DNA of 64,000 nt, taken from positions 920,170 to 984,169 of the forward strand of contig NZ_LMKO01000001.1 of NCBI RefSeq assembly GCF_001421705.1, given 5' to 3'. A program made the translations under genes and the position numbers. The first letter of the stretch is position 1; each line of letters opens with the position of its first letter. Below are positions 9,707-20,015 of the stretch, in pieces. The stretch comes from Xylophilus sp. Leaf220 (GTDB taxonomy: Bacteria > Pseudomonadota > Gammaproteobacteria > Burkholderiales > Burkholderiaceae_C). The notes below the pieces were generated by a model. That model saw only the letters and a program-made list of their open reading frames with translations, was not told the DNA's origin and searched no databases.

Positions 9707-11074
9707 TCAGGGCGTACCGATCGCGGCGCGGAGGCCGACGCCTGCCAGGGGCAATGCCGCCAGCAGCAGCAGCCAGCGCACGCTGCGGTTCGGCAACTGC
9801 ACCATCACCGCGCAGAGCAGCACCAGGCTCAGCATGTCCTGGAAGAAGAAGATGCGCGCGCCCGAGGCGTAGAGCGAAGGCGACATGCCCACCATCGCCG
9901 TCGAGCAGATGCCGGCCGCCCAGAGCAGGGGCGCCAGGCCCCGGCCCCAGCGCGCATCGTGGGCCATCGCCCGGTACAGGCCCATGCCGATGCAGAGGGT
10001 ACCGACGCAGCAGAACAGGAAATGCAGGTAGAGCATCGGCTCGACCGCATTGCCGGCCACGCCGATCCAGAATTCCTCGAACCGGTCGCGGCCGGTGCGA
10101 CCGGCGGGGAAATTGGCGATCTCCAGCAGCCGGGTAGCTTCGGTACGGCCCGGTCCGACCAGCTGCGCGACCATCGGCAGCGAGAAGAGCAGCACCGGCG
10201 CGACCGCCAGAGCCCGGTCGACCAGGTCGCGGGTTCGCAGCCACACCACGCCCAGCAGTGCGAGCGCCAGCAGGAAGGTCACCGCGTTGCCCGCGGCGAA
10301 CACATGGCCGAAAGCGAGCTGGAAACCCGAGAACACCCGCTCGACCAGATCGAGCTGCAGGTACTGCGGGAACCAGTAGGTCGTGTGCACGCCGAACCGG
10401 GAGCTTGTGCCCGGCGCCAGCAGCACGGTGAGCAAGGACACCACGCCCACCGCCATCTGCACCAGGTGCAGGCCCCGCAGCCGTCCCTGCCGCCACCACC
10501 AGACCGCCAGCACCGTCTCCAGCCCCAGCAGCAACAGGCCCACCTGTTCGTGGTTGCAGGCGTACACGGCGGCCGGCACCGTCAGCAGGAAGACCCGCCG
10601 CGGAAGGTCGGGCCGCGAGAACGGCAACAGCGCCACCGTCGCCAGCGCCAGCGGCCAGGCGTAGTTGAACGATCCGGTCATCCACCAGAACGCGGGGCGG
10701 GCCACCTCGGCATCGATGAGGAACAGCCCGGCGCAGAGCATCGCCATCTGCAGCGGCCGGCGCACCGCGCCCAGGTAGTAGGCCAGCATGCCGAAGAGCA
10801 AGGCGGTCATCGCGGTGGTGACGACGCGCCAGAGCATGACCGACTGCACCATCGCCACCGTCGTCGAGTCGATCAGGAAGCGGCCCGACCAGATCTGGTA
10901 GCGGTGGGCGACATACTCGAACAGCCGCTTGTCGCGCAGGGCGTCGCGGTACATCATGTCGTCGCCGCCGCGCAGGCCATGGGTCCAGGCGATGGTCAGC
11001 ACCACCAGCACGAAGAGCACGAAGACCATCCGCCCGGCGCGCTCGGCCGGGATCATCGAAGCGAACTTAGCCAT
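9707..11074 (-). CDS. Multi-pass membrane protein (DUF6056/Gtr-like)
   Basis: Integral membrane protein of 455 residues with roughly ten hydrophobic segments, for example VFVLFVLVVLTIAW near the N-terminus and LLLLAALPLAGVGL at the C-terminus. Loop motifs GGDDMMYRD, SGRFLID and ACNHEQVGLLL resemble DUF6056 proteins, multi-pass proteins often tied to surface-glycan modification. The ATG at 11074 overlaps the upstream gene's stop by 8 bp, so the two are surely co-translated. With purH they form one probable operon. A glycosyltransferase-like role at the cell surface is inference; no catalytic residue can be assigned with certainty. Confidence 0.65.
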   Translation of the reverse strand: MAKFASMIPAERAGRMVFVLFVLVVLTIAWTHGLRGGDDMMYRDALRDKRLFEYVAHRYQIWSGRFLIDSTTVAMVQSVMLWRVVTTAMTALLFGMLAYYLGAVRRPLQMAMLCAGLFLIDAEVARPAFWWMTGSFNYAWPLALATVALLPFSRPDLPRRVFLLTVPAAVYACNHEQVGLLLLGLETVLAVWWWRQGRLRGLHLVQMAVGVVSLLTVLLAPGTSSRFGVHTTYWFPQYLQLDLVERVFSGFQLAFGHVFAAGNAVTFLLALALLGVVWLRTRDLVDRALAVAPVLLFSLPMVAQLVGPGRTEATRLLEIANFPAGRTGRDRFEEFWIGVAGNAVEPMLYLHFLFCCVGTLCIGMGLYRAMAHDARWGRGLAPLLWAAGICSTAMVGMSPSLYASGARIFFFQDMLSLVLLCAVMVQLPNRSVRWLLLLAALPLAGVGLRAAIGTP

Positions 11075-11612
11075 GGTCCTGCAGCGCCAGGCCGGTGTCG
11101 AAGGTGTGCACGGTGCCCTCGCGCTCGAAGCGCAGGTAGATGCGGGTGAAGCCGCGGTCGGTGGTGCGGCGGCGGCGCACCGCGGCCTCGAAGGTACGGG
11201 CCGGTGCCGAGTGGTTCTCGCCCGGCTCGCCGGGAAGGGGCGCACCGAGCGGCATGCGGGTCTGCAGCAGCCGTGCGGCGCCGGTTCCCGGCGCCACCAG
11301 CAGAATCTGCAGCCGGGCCGCGCGGGCGGAGGGGATCCCCGGCCCCTCGATCCAGCCGCGGATGCGGTAGCTGCGGCCTTCGCCCTGTAGGAAACGGTGG
11401 TCGATGCCGAACCGCACGCCTTCCGGCACCGGCCCCGCCCCTACGGCATCGGCCGCCAGGGCGGTGGAGGTGCGGGATTCGCGGGCGTAGAGCAGGCCGA
11501 CCGCGGCGCTCGGCAGCCCCACGCAGGCGCCGAGCTTGGCCAGCCCGACGAACAGCGTCCGCCGCGACAACGGCGCGGAAGGTTCCGCGGAGGATGGCGC
11601 GGGCGGCGCCAT
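11067..11612 (-). CDS. Predicted exported or membrane-anchored protein with twin-Arg N-terminus
   Basis: A 181-residue protein I do not recognise as a named family. Near residue 17 it has SRRTLFVG followed by a hydrophobic stretch to LLYA, which fits a Tat-like signal or a single membrane anchor. The rest looks like a compact beta-rich domain (FLQGEGRSYRIRGWIEGPG, LQILLVAPGTG, GFTRIYLRFEREGTVHTFDTG). Its ATG overlaps the purH stop in an ATGA pair, and its own stop overlaps the next gene by 8 bp. The tight coupling suggests that it works with the membrane protein at 9707-11074, perhaps as its extracytoplasmic partner. Confidence 0.6.
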   Translation of the reverse strand: MAPPAPSSAEPSAPLSRRTLFVGLAKLGACVGLPSAAVGLLYARESRTSTALAADAVGAGPVPEGVRFGIDHRFLQGEGRSYRIRGWIEGPGIPSARAARLQILLVAPGTGAARLLQTRMPLGAPLPGEPGENHSAPARTFEAAVRRRRTTDRGFTRIYLRFEREGTVHTFDTGLALQDHG

Positions 11613-13198
11613 CAGTGGCGGAAATGACGGACGCCGCTGAACACCATCGCCACGCCGCGCTCGTCGGCGGCGTCGATGACTTCCTGGTCGCGCATGCTGC
11701 CGCCGGGCTGGATCACGCAGGTGGCGCCCGCGTCGACCACCACGTCGAGGCCGTCGCGGAACGGGAAGAACGCATCGCTCGCCACCGCCGTGCCGGCCAG
11801 CGACAGGCTGGCGTGCTGGGCCTTGATGCTGGCGATGCGGGCCGAGTCGAGCCGGCTCATCTGGCCGGCGCCCACGCCCATCGTCATGCCGTCCTTGCAG
11901 AAGACGATCGCGTTGCTCTTGACGAACTTGGCGACCTTCCAGGCGAAGAGCAGGTCCTGCAGCTGCTGCGGCGTCGGCTGCGTCTTGGTGACGACCTTGA
12001 GGTCGGCCAGCGCGAGCTCGTGGTTGTCGGCGCTCTGAACCAGCAGGCCCGATCCGATGCGCTTGACGTCCTGCGCGTTCTGGCCGCGCGACCAGGCGGT
12101 GGCGCCGTCGCGCTGCACGCCGTCGAGCGAAATCTCCAGGATCCGGACGTTGGCCTTGCCCTTGAAGACCTCCAGCGCCTCGGGCGTGACCGAGGGCGCC
12201 ATCAGCACCTCGACGAACTGCTTGACCACCTCGCGCGCGGCCGCCGCGTCCAGCGGACGGTTGAAGGCGATGATGCCGCCGAAGGCCGAGGTCGGGTCGG
12301 TCTTGAAGGCCTTGGAATACGCCTCCAGCGGATCGGCCCCGGTCGCCACGCCGCAGGGGTTGGCGTGCTTCACGATCACGCAGGCCGGCACGTCGAAGCT
12401 CTTGACGCATTCCCAGGCGGCGTCGGCATCGGCGATGTTGTTGTAGCTGAGTTCCTTGCCCTGCAGCTGCTTGGCCAACACCAGGGAGCCGGGCGCGGGG
12501 TACAGGTCGCGGTAGAAGGCGGCTTGCTGGTGCGGGTTCTCGCCGTAGCGCAGGTCCTGGAGCTTGACGAAGCCCGTATTGCTCTGCGCGGGGAAGGCGC
12601 TCGGCGTGCCGTCGGCCTGCAGGGACGAGAGGTAGTTGCTGATCGCCGCGTCGTACTGCGCGATGCGGTTGAAGGCGGCCACCGAAAGGGCGAACTTGTG
12701 GTTGTCGGTCAGGGTGCCGAGCAGCTTCAGCTCTTCGATCACCCGCTCGTACTGGCCCGCGTCGGTGACCACGCCCACGTCCTTCCAGTTCTTGGCCGCG
12801 CTGCGCACCATCGCCGGGCCGCCGATGTCGATGTTCTCGATCGCGTCGTCGAGGGTGCAGCCGGGCTTGGCGACGGTCGCCTCGAACGGGTAGAGGTTCA
12901 CCACCAGCAGGTCGATCGTGTCGATGCCGTGGGCCTTCAGCGCCGTCATGTGCTCCGGCAGGTCGCGCCGGGCCAACAGGCCGCCGTGCACCTTGGGGTG
13001 CAGGGTCTTCACCCGGCCGTCGAGCATCTCGGGGAATCCGGTGACGTCGGCCACCTCGGTGACCGGCAGGCCTTCCCTGGCCAGGAGCTGGGCGGTGCCG
13101 CCGGTGGAGAGCAGGCGGACGCCGAGCGCATTCAGCGCGCGGGCGAAGTCGACGATGCCGGTCTTGTCGGAGACGGAGAGCAGTGCGGTCAGGGACAT
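11612..13198 (-). CDS. purH: Bifunctional AICAR transformylase / IMP cyclohydrolase
   Basis: Catalyses the last two steps of IMP synthesis. The 528-residue length is standard. The N-terminal IMP cyclohydrolase (MGS-like) part begins [20 protein letters not shown] and carries the STGGTAQLL loop. The C-terminal formyltransferase part has [26 protein letters not shown] and, near the end, [25 protein letters not shown]. The ATG at 13198 is clear. It lies downstream of fis and repeat family 2 copy 2, and its stop is coupled to the following gene. Finding two membrane/export genes on the purH transcript is unusual. Confidence 0.97.
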   Translation of the reverse strand: MSLTALLSVSDKTGIVDFARALNALGVRLLSTGGTAQLLAREGLPVTEVADVTGFPEMLDGRVKTLHPKVHGGLLARRDLPEHMTALKAHGIDTIDLLVVNLYPFEATVAKPGCTLDDAIENIDIGGPAMVRSAAKNWKDVGVVTDAGQYERVIEELKLLGTLTDNHKFALSVAAFNRIAQYDAAISNYLSSLQADGTPSAFPAQSNTGFVKLQDLRYGENPHQQAAFYRDLYPAPGSLVLAKQLQGKELSYNNIADADAAWECVKSFDVPACVIVKHANPCGVATGADPLEAYSKAFKTDPTSAFGGIIAFNRPLDAAAAREVVKQFVEVLMAPSVTPEALEVFKGKANVRILEISLDGVQRDGATAWSRGQNAQDVKRIGSGLLVQSADNHELALADLKVVTKTQPTPQQLQDLLFAWKVAKFVKSNAIVFCKDGMTMGVGAGQMSRLDSARIASIKAQHASLSLAGTAVASDAFFPFRDGLDVVVDAGATCVIQPGGSMRDQEVIDAADERGVAMVFSGVRHFRH

Positions 13199-13240
13199 GA
13201 GGGTTCTCAGAGATTCAAAAATCAGAAAAGAGGCTTTTCA

Positions 13241-13331
13241 GGGGTACCGCGGATCCGGCTCCGCCGGGCCGCCGGTACCGCCCCCTGCAAGGGGGTGGGC
13301 GAAGACACGCAGTGCGCAGCCTGGGGGTGTG
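13241..13331 (-). repeat. Repeat family 2, copy 2 (about 90 bp)
   Basis: Read on the minus strand it gives ACACCCCCAGGCTGCGCACT, GCGTGTCTTCGCCC, a CCCCCTTGCAGGGGG hairpin and GGTACCGGCGG, and ends CGGCGGAGCCGGATCCGCGG. It is collinear with the copy at 6808-6903. It fills most of the gap between the fis stop and the purH start. Confidence 0.75.
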
Positions 13332-13332
13332 C

Positions 13333-13569
13333 CTACTTGAGCAGGTTGTGCTCGACCAGCTTCTTGCGCAGGGTGTTGCGGTTCAGGCCCAGCCAGTCGG
13401 CGGCGCGCGACTGGTTGTGCGCCGCCTCGGACATCACCACTTCCAGCAGCGGCTTCTCCATCACCTGGATCAGCATGTCGTACATGCCGTGCGGCTGCTC
13501 GCCGCCCAGGTCGCGGAAGTAGCCCGTCAGGCTGTCCCGTATGCATTCCTCGATATGTTGCTTGCTCAT
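13333..13569 (-). CDS. fis: Fis-family nucleoid/DNA-binding protein
   Basis: A 78-residue DNA-binding protein with the Fis C-terminal helix-turn-helix, NQSRAADWLGLNRNTLRKKL, and an N-terminal dimerisation helix region (IEECIRDSLTGYFRDL). Fis bends DNA and modulates transcription and recombination in enterobacteria; in beta-proteobacteria the role is less well defined. It follows dusB by 41 bp, the classical dusB-fis pairing. The ATG at 13569 is the only reasonable start. A purH gene follows after a repeat. Confidence 0.93.
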   Translation of the reverse strand: MSKQHIEECIRDSLTGYFRDLGGEQPHGMYDMLIQVMEKPLLEVVMSEAAHNQSRAADWLGLNRNTLRKKLVEHNLLK

Positions 13570-13610
13570 GGCCTGTGCGCTTCTTCTACCTGTGTGTCGT
13601 TGTTGTCGTT

Positions 13611-14663
13611 CTACGGCGCGCTGGCGGGCGCCGTCTCTTCTTCGTCCGGCGCCGGGGCAGCCACGGTGGCGGGCATGCGGTCGGCGGTGGACGCCAGTGC
13701 GTCGAAGAACCCGGCCACCGAGGCCCACTGGCCGGCGGCGTCGTCCAGCAGATGCATCCGGGCACGGAACTCCTCGGCGCCGGGCAGGCCGCGCACGTAC
13801 CAGCCGATGTGCTTGCGGGCGCTGCGCACGCCGGTCACCTCGCCGTACAGGCCGTAGTGGTCCTGCAGGTGGTCCAGCAGCAGGCGCCGCACCTCGGCCA
13901 CCAGCGGCGGCGCCAGGTGCTCGCCCGTCTCCAGGAAGTGGCCGATCTCGCGGAAGATCCACGGCCGGCCCTGGGCGGCACGGCCGATCATGATGGCGTC
14001 GGCGCCGGTGGCGGCCAGCACGTCGCGGGCCTTCTCGGGGGTGGTGATGTCGCCGTTGGCGACCACCGGGATCCTCACCGCGGCCTTGACGGCGGCGATG
14101 GTGTCGTACTCGGCATGGCCGGTGTAGCCCTGCTCGCGGGTGCGACCGTGCACGGTGAGCATCTGCACGCCGGCCGATTCGGCCGCCCGCGCGATCGAAA
14201 CCGCGTTCTTCTGCGCCCGGCACCAGCCGGTGCGCATCTTGAGGGTGACCGGCACGCCGTGCGGCGCCGCGGCGGCCACCACGGCCGAGACGATCTCGAG
14301 CGCCAGCGGCTCGTCCTGCATCAGGGCAGAGCCGGCCCACTTGTTGCAGACCTTCTTGGCCGGGCAGCCCATGTTGATGTCGATGATCTGCGCGCCGCGG
14401 TCGATGTTGTAGGCGGCGGCGTCGGCCATCATCTGCGCGTCGGTGCCGGCAATCTGCACCGCGATCGGGGCGCTCTCGCCTTCGTGGTTGGCCCGCCGCG
14501 AGGTCTTGAGGCTGGCCCACAGGTCGCGCCGCGAGGTGACCATCTCGCTGACCGCATAGCCCGCGCCGAGCGACTTGCAGAGCATGCGGAACGGCCGGTC
14601 GGTCACGCCCGCCATCGGAGCGACAAACAGACGGTTCGGCAGGGAAATGGAGCCGATCTGCAT
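13611..14663 (-). CDS. dusB: tRNA-dihydrouridine synthase B
   Basis: Flavin enzyme that reduces uridines in the tRNA D-loop. The 350 residues form a TIM barrel with FMN-binding segments: LPNRLFVAPMAGVTDRPFR at the N-terminus, IDINMGCPAKKVCNK with the catalytic Cys, VTLKMRTGW, and VVANGDITTPEKA followed by GADAIMIGRAAQGRPW. The length is normal, with a slightly extended Ala/Pro/Glu-rich C-terminus. The linked fis gene supports DusB over DusA or DusC. The ATG at 14663 begins right at the fold. Confidence 0.95.
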   Translation of the reverse strand: MQIGSISLPNRLFVAPMAGVTDRPFRMLCKSLGAGYAVSEMVTSRRDLWASLKTSRRANHEGESAPIAVQIAGTDAQMMADAAAYNIDRGAQIIDINMGCPAKKVCNKWAGSALMQDEPLALEIVSAVVAAAAPHGVPVTLKMRTGWCRAQKNAVSIARAAESAGVQMLTVHGRTREQGYTGHAEYDTIAAVKAAVRIPVVANGDITTPEKARDVLAATGADAIMIGRAAQGRPWIFREIGHFLETGEHLAPPLVAEVRRLLLDHLQDHYGLYGEVTGVRSARKHIGWYVRGLPGAEEFRARMHLLDDAAGQWASVAGFFDALASTADRMPATVAAPAPDEEETAPASAP

Positions 14664-14715
14664 GGCGTGGAAGGGCGGTGGGCGGGGTGGGCGGGAGCGA
14701 GGGAGGCGTGATTCT

Positions 14716-14738
14716 AGCTGCCTAAATTTTCGGCAGCT
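14716..14738. promoter_or_regulatory. Near-perfect 23-bp dyad between dusB and yqaA
   Basis: AGCTGCC (14716-14722) and GGCAGCT (14732-14738) flank an AT-rich centre that is itself almost symmetric; only one base pair of the 23-bp dyad breaks symmetry. It lies between the divergent dusB and yqaA starts, about 50 bp from each. It could be an operator or a short hairpin; no protein partner can be named. Confidence 0.45.
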
Positions 14739-14786
14739 GGAATGCGGTTACATCACCGCGCCGGGGAGTGGCGATACTCGGCGGCG

Positions 14787-15257
14787 ATGCAAGCCTGGCT
14801 CGATTCCGTTCTCCAACTCCTCGCCCTTCCCGAGTTCGGCCTGAGTACGCTCTTCGTGGCGTCCTTCATCTCGGCGACCCTGCTGCCGATCGGCTCCGAG
14901 CCGGTGCTCTTCGGGCTGCTCAAGCTCAACCCGGACATGTTCTGGCAGGCCATCTTCGTGGCGAGCGTCGGCAACACGCTGGGGGGCGCGCTCGACTGGT
15001 GGCTGGGCTACGGCGCACACAAGGTGGCCGACAAGTACGCCCACTCCAAGCACCATACCCGGGTGCTGGGCTGGCTGGAGCGGATGGGCCCCAAGGCCTG
15101 CCTGCTGAGCTGGCTGCCGATCGTGGGCGATCCGCTCTGCGCGGTGGCCGGCTGGTTGCGGATGCCCTTCTGGCCCTGCCTGTTCTACATGGCGATCGGC
15201 AAGTTCCTGCGCTACCTCACGATGACCGCGGCGCTGCTCTACGTCTTTCCGTCGTGA
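14787..15257 (+). CDS. yqaA: YqaA-family (SNARE-associated/DedA-like) membrane protein
   Basis: Small inner-membrane protein of 156 residues in the DedA/VTT-like superfamily. It has four or so hydrophobic segments and the motifs FISATLLPIGSEPVLFGLL, VASVGNTLGGALDWWLGYG and CLLSWLPIVGDPLCAVAGWLR, which are strongly typical of YqaA. DedA-type proteins are linked to lipid transport and membrane potential; YqaA itself is uncharacterised. I chose the ATG at 14787 because it begins just before the first helix and gives family length. The stop is 2 bp from repeat copy C. Confidence 0.85.
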   Translation: MQAWLDSVLQLLALPEFGLSTLFVASFISATLLPIGSEPVLFGLLKLNPDMFWQAIFVASVGNTLGGALDWWLGYGAHKVADKYAHSKHHTRVLGWLERMGPKACLLSWLPIVGDPLCAVAGWLRMPFWPCLFYMAIGKFLRYLTMTAALLYVFPS

Positions 15258-15258
15258 T

Positions 15259-15306
15259 GCTACGTTTTCGATAGCTGGAAGCCGGCGGCCGGCGCCGGCC
15301 AGAAGC
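15259..15306 (-). repeat. Palindromic repeat family 1, copy C
   Basis: GCTAC (15259-15263), seven bases, ATAGC (15271-15275), then a GCCGGCGGCCGGCGCCGGC tract. It sits exactly between the 3' ends of the convergent yqaA and glutathione transferase genes. Confidence 0.8.
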
Positions 15307-15315
15307 CGATCGGGC

Positions 15316-16005
15316 TCAGGTTTCCGCTTTTCCGCCGATCAGCGCATACGGCCCTCCCCGCTCCAGCGCCCGGTGGTAGGCCGGCCGGGCGTGGATGCGC
15401 TGCATCCAGTCCATCAGCCGCGGCCAGCTCGCATCCAGCCCACCGCGCGCGGCCGCTGCCTCCACCGGAAAGCTCATCTGGATGTCGGCGCCGCTGAAAT
15501 CCTCGCCGGCGAACCAGGTGCTGAGGCCCAGTTCGCCCTCCAGGTAGTCGAGGTGCTGGCGGATCTGCGGCATGACGAAGGTCGACTTCGCCTTGCCCGC
15601 GATCGCCTTGACCACCGGCCGGACGAAGAAGGGCACCGGCGTGGTCTCGATCCGGTCGAACACCAACTTCAGCAGCAGCGGCGGCATGGCCGAGCCCTCG
15701 GCGTAGTGCAGCCAGTAGCGGTAGCGCTGGAAATCCACCGTGCCCGGCGGCGGCGAGAACTCGCCCGGGCCGTAGCGCTCGATCAGCGTCTCGACGATCG
15801 CACCCGATTCGGCCAGCGGGCTGCCGCCTTCGATGGTGACCACCGGCGACTTGCCCAGCGGATGCACCGCCCGCAGCGCCGGGGGCGCCAGCATCGTCTT
15901 CGGGTCGCGCGCATAGCGCACCACCTCGTAGGGCAGCCCCAGCTCCTCCAGGAGCCAGAGCACGCGTTGCGAGCGGGAGTTTTCGAGATGGTGGACGGTG
16001 ATCAT
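15316..16005 (-). CDS. Glutathione S-transferase
   Basis: Cytosolic transferase of 229 residues. The N-terminal thioredoxin-like domain reads VHHLENSRSQRVLWLLEELGLPYE, with the Ser/Arg start of helix 1 typical of bacterial beta/theta-like enzymes. The G-site region VVTIEGGSPLAESGAIVETLIERYG contains the conserved ES pair that binds glutathione. The C-terminal helical domain follows and includes WFAGEDFSGADIQMSFPVE, the N-capping box of GSTs. The substrate is unknown. It is transcribed towards yqaA, with a palindromic repeat between the two stops. Confidence 0.9.
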   Translation of the reverse strand: MITVHHLENSRSQRVLWLLEELGLPYEVVRYARDPKTMLAPPALRAVHPLGKSPVVTIEGGSPLAESGAIVETLIERYGPGEFSPPPGTVDFQRYRYWLHYAEGSAMPPLLLKLVFDRIETTPVPFFVRPVVKAIAGKAKSTFVMPQIRQHLDYLEGELGLSTWFAGEDFSGADIQMSFPVEAAAARGGLDASWPRLMDWMQRIHARPAYHRALERGGPYALIGGKAET

Positions 16006-16126
16006 CCGGGCAGTATTCCATGCCCGGCGTCGGTGGAGGCCGACGCAGTGCAGCGCACCGATGTGCGCTGTCTCCTGTCAGCCCAGCTGCCAGCCCCTTG
16101 TACGGAGCGGCAGGCGGGCCATGCGG

Positions 16127-17218
<1,092 letters not shown>

Positions 17219-17350
17219 GGGGAGGGTCCTCTGGTCAACCGGCGATTTTAGGCGGGAGCGGCCGGCCCGCCTGCCGGCGGGGTGGCGGCGGGCGAAAGCA
17301 GGTCGGTCGGACCGTCGCCGAATGCGGGTTTCACCCGATCGGAAAACGGC

Positions 17351-17388
17351 GCGCAAACGTTTGCGCAAACGTTTTCGTCCTTTACCAT
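17351..17388 (+). promoter_or_regulatory. rbs promoter with two overlapping LacI-family operators
   Basis: A perfect 16-bp palindrome, GCGCAAACGTTTGCGC (17351-17366), overlaps a second, less perfect one, GCGCAAACGTTTTCGT (17363-17378), shifted by 12 bp. Both carry the CAAACGTTT core typical of RbsR/LacI-type sites. TTGCGC (17361-17366) and TACCAT (17383-17388), 16 bp apart, could be the -35 and -10, so repressor binding would block RNA polymerase. RbsR is encoded in the operon downstream. Confidence 0.75.
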
Positions 17389-17446
17389 TCGCGCCCCGTG
17401 CCGCAAAAAAAGCGGCCGCCGTTCCACCACCGAAGGAGACCCGCAC

Positions 17447-18400
17447 ATGCCATTCACCCGCCGCACCCTGCAGAGCGCCGCCGCACTCGCCCTCCTCGGC
17501 AGCTTCGCCGCCATGCCCGCTTTCGCCCAGGAGAAACCGAAGGTGGCGCTGGTGATGAAGTCGCTGGCCAACGAGTTCTTCCGGACGATGGAAGACGGCG
17601 CCAAGGCGCACCAGAAGGCCAACGCAGCCCAGTACACCCTGGTGACCAACGGCATCAAGGACGAGACCGACACCGCCGCCCAGATCAAGATGGTCGAGCA
17701 GATGGTGGCCCAGAAGATCAACGCGCTGGTGATCGCGCCGGCCGATTCCAAGGCCCTGGTGCCGGTGATCAAGGCGGCCATCGACAAGGGCATCCTGGTG
17801 GTCAACATCGACAACCGCCTCGACGGCGCGGCCCTGCAGGAAAAGAACATCGTCGTGCCCTTCGTCGGCCCCGACAACCGGGCCGGCGCCAAGCTGGTCG
17901 GCGACTTCCTGGCCAAGGGCCTGAAGTCGGGCGACAAGGTCGGCATCATCGAGGGCGTCTCGACGACCTTCAACGCCCAGCAGCGCACCCTCGGCTACCA
18001 GGACGCGATGAAGGCGGCCGGCGTGACCGTCGTCGGCGTGCAGTCGGGCCAGTGGGAGATCGACAAGGGCAACACGGTGGCCGCGGGCATGCTGCGCGAG
18101 CATCCCGACCTCAAGGCCCTGCTGGCCGGCAACGACAGCATGGCGCTCGGCGCGGTGGCGGCGGTCAAGGCGTCGGGCAAGACCGGCAAGGTGCAGGTCG
18201 TGGGCTACGACAACATCAACGCGGTCAAGCCGATGCTGAAGGACGGCCGCCTGCTGGCCACGGCCGACCAGTTCGCCGCCAAGCAGGCGGTGTTCGGCAT
18301 CGAGACCGCCCTCAAGGCGATCGCCGAGAAGAAGCCGCAGTCGGCCATGCCCGCCGAGGTGAAGACCGACGTGGTGCTGGTCACCGGCGACGCCAAGTAA
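17447..18400 (+). CDS. rbsB: Ribose ABC transporter, periplasmic binding protein
   Basis: Periplasmic sugar-binding component, 317 residues. It has a typical signal peptide ([24 protein letters not shown], cut after the AFA). The mature fold starts [16 protein letters not shown] and continues with the two-lobe periplasmic-binding pattern: [56 protein letters not shown] and [14 protein letters not shown]. These match RbsB closely. The ATG at 17447 follows a good GAAGGAGA ribosome site. It is the first gene of rbsBACRKD and is probably repressed by RbsR through the operators at 17351-17378. Confidence 0.93.
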   Translation: MPFTRRTLQSAAALALLGSFAAMPAFAQEKPKVALVMKSLANEFFRTMEDGAKAHQKANAAQYTLVTNGIKDETDTAAQIKMVEQMVAQKINALVIAPADSKALVPVIKAAIDKGILVVNIDNRLDGAALQEKNIVVPFVGPDNRAGAKLVGDFLAKGLKSGDKVGIIEGVSTTFNAQQRTLGYQDAMKAAGVTVVGVQSGQWEIDKGNTVAAGMLREHPDLKALLAGNDSMALGAVAAVKASGKTGKVQVVGYDNINAVKPMLKDGRLLATADQFAAKQAVFGIETALKAIAEKKPQSAMPAEVKTDVVLVTGDAK

Positions 18401-18428
18401 CACGACCCGCAACCGCACCGCTTCACCG

Positions 18429-20015
18429 ATGGCCCAACCCCCGCTCTCCGGCGACACGCAGGCCGGCCGCCCCGCGCTGCTGGCCTTCCACGGCATCGGC
18501 AAGGACTACGCCGCCCCGGTGCTCGACGGCATCAGCCTCGCGCTGCAGGCCGGCGAGGTGCTGGCGCTCACCGGCGAGAACGGCGCGGGCAAGAGCACGC
18601 TCTCGAAGATCCTCTGCGGCCTGACCACGCCGACGCGCGGCTACATGCAGCTGGGCGGGGAATCCTTCGCGCCGATGTCGCGCCGCGAGGCCGAGGCCCG
18701 CGGCGTGCGCATGGTGATGCAGGAGCTGGGCCTGGTGCCGACGCTCTCGGTCGCCGAGAACCTGCTGCTCGACCGGCTGCCGCACCGGCTGGGCTGGCTG
18801 AGCCGCACCGCGCTGCACGACGCGGCGCGGCTGCAGCTCGACAAGATCGGGTTGGCGCACATCGACCCGGGCACACCGGTTTCGCGCCTGGGCATCGGCC
18901 AGCAGCAGATGGTGGAAATTGCCCGCAACCTGCTGGACGACACCCGGGTGCTGGTGCTGGACGAGCCCACCGCGATGCTCACCCTGCGCGAGACCGACTA
19001 CCTCTTCGAGCAGATCGTGCGGCTCAAGTCGCGCGGGGTGGCCATCGTCTACGTGTCGCACCGGCTGGAGGAACTGCAGCGCATCGCCGACCGGGTGGCG
19101 GTGCTGCGCGACGGCCGTCTGGTCGACGTGCGGCCGATGGCCGGCGTGCAAGAGGCCGAGCTGGTCGAGCGCATGGTGGGCCGCGCGGTGCACGAGCACG
19201 ACGGCCGACCGCGCCGCACCGCGGGCCCGGTGCTGCTGCGCGCCCGCGGCCTGGGCCGGGCAGAGGCGGTGCGCGATGTCGACATCGACCTGCACGCCGG
19301 CGAGGTGATGGGCATCGCCGGCCTGGTCGGCTCGGGCCGGACCGAGCTGGTGCGGCTGCTCTTCGGCGCCGACGCCGCCGACCGCGGCCGCATCGAGCTC
19401 TGCTGGCCCGGCGCACGGCAGCCCGCGGCCCGCACCGGCCGCTGGCGCTCGCCGATGCAGGCGATCCGTGCCGGCATCGGCCTGGTCACCGAAGACCGCA
19501 AGTCGCAGGGCCTGCTGCTGCCGCAGTCGATCCGGGTCAACGCCACGCTGAGCGACCTGGGCGCGGTCTCCCGCGGCGGCTGGCTGCGCCGCGCGCACGA
19601 GCGCGGGATCGCCCGGCGGCTGGTGAAGGCGCTGCGCATCCGCTCCCGCAACGAAGAGCAGAGCGTCGCCACGCTCAGCGGCGGCAACCAGCAGAAGGTC
19701 GTCTTCGCCCGCTGGCTGCACCGCGAATGCAAGGTGCTGCTGCTGGACGAGCCCACCCGCGGCGTGGACGTGGGCGCGCGCGCCGACCTGTACGCCGAGC
19801 TCGACCGCATGACCGGCGCAGGCCAGGCCCTGCTGATGGTGTCGAGCGACCTGCGCGAGCTGATGGCCCTGTGCGACCGGATCGGCGTGATGCACGCCGG
19901 CCGCCTGGTCGCGGTCTTCGAGCGGGGCCGGTGGGACCAGCAGTCGCTGCTGGCCGCCGCTTTCGGCGAGGGCGGCCGCACCGCCCCGAACCCTTCACTT
20001 TCCCACGCACCATGA
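18429..20015 (+). CDS. rbsA: Ribose ABC transporter, ATP-binding protein
   Basis: Double ABC ATPase of 528 residues that powers ribose uptake. The first cassette has Walker [13 protein letters not shown], a signature around [17 protein letters not shown] and Walker [13 protein letters not shown]. The second has a degenerate Walker [13 protein letters not shown], as is normal for RbsA/MglA, with signature [15 protein letters not shown] and Walker [15 protein letters not shown]. The start is 28 bp after rbsB. Its stop overlaps the rbsC start in an ATGA pair, so translation is coupled. The fused two-cassette form identifies the monosaccharide CUT2 class. Confidence 0.95.
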   Translation: MAQPPLSGDTQAGRPALLAFHGIGKDYAAPVLDGISLALQAGEVLALTGENGAGKSTLSKILCGLTTPTRGYMQLGGESFAPMSRREAEARGVRMVMQELGLVPTLSVAENLLLDRLPHRLGWLSRTALHDAARLQLDKIGLAHIDPGTPVSRLGIGQQQMVEIARNLLDDTRVLVLDEPTAMLTLRETDYLFEQIVRLKSRGVAIVYVSHRLEELQRIADRVAVLRDGRLVDVRPMAGVQEAELVERMVGRAVHEHDGRPRRTAGPVLLRARGLGRAEAVRDVDIDLHAGEVMGIAGLVGSGRTELVRLLFGADAADRGRIELCWPGARQPAARTGRWRSPMQAIRAGIGLVTEDRKSQGLLLPQSIRVNATLSDLGAVSRGGWLRRAHERGIARRLVKALRIRSRNEEQSVATLSGGNQQKVVFARWLHRECKVLLLDEPTRGVDVGARADLYAELDRMTGAGQALLMVSSDLRELMALCDRIGVMHAGRLVAVFERGRWDQQSLLAAAFGEGGRTAPNPSLSHAP

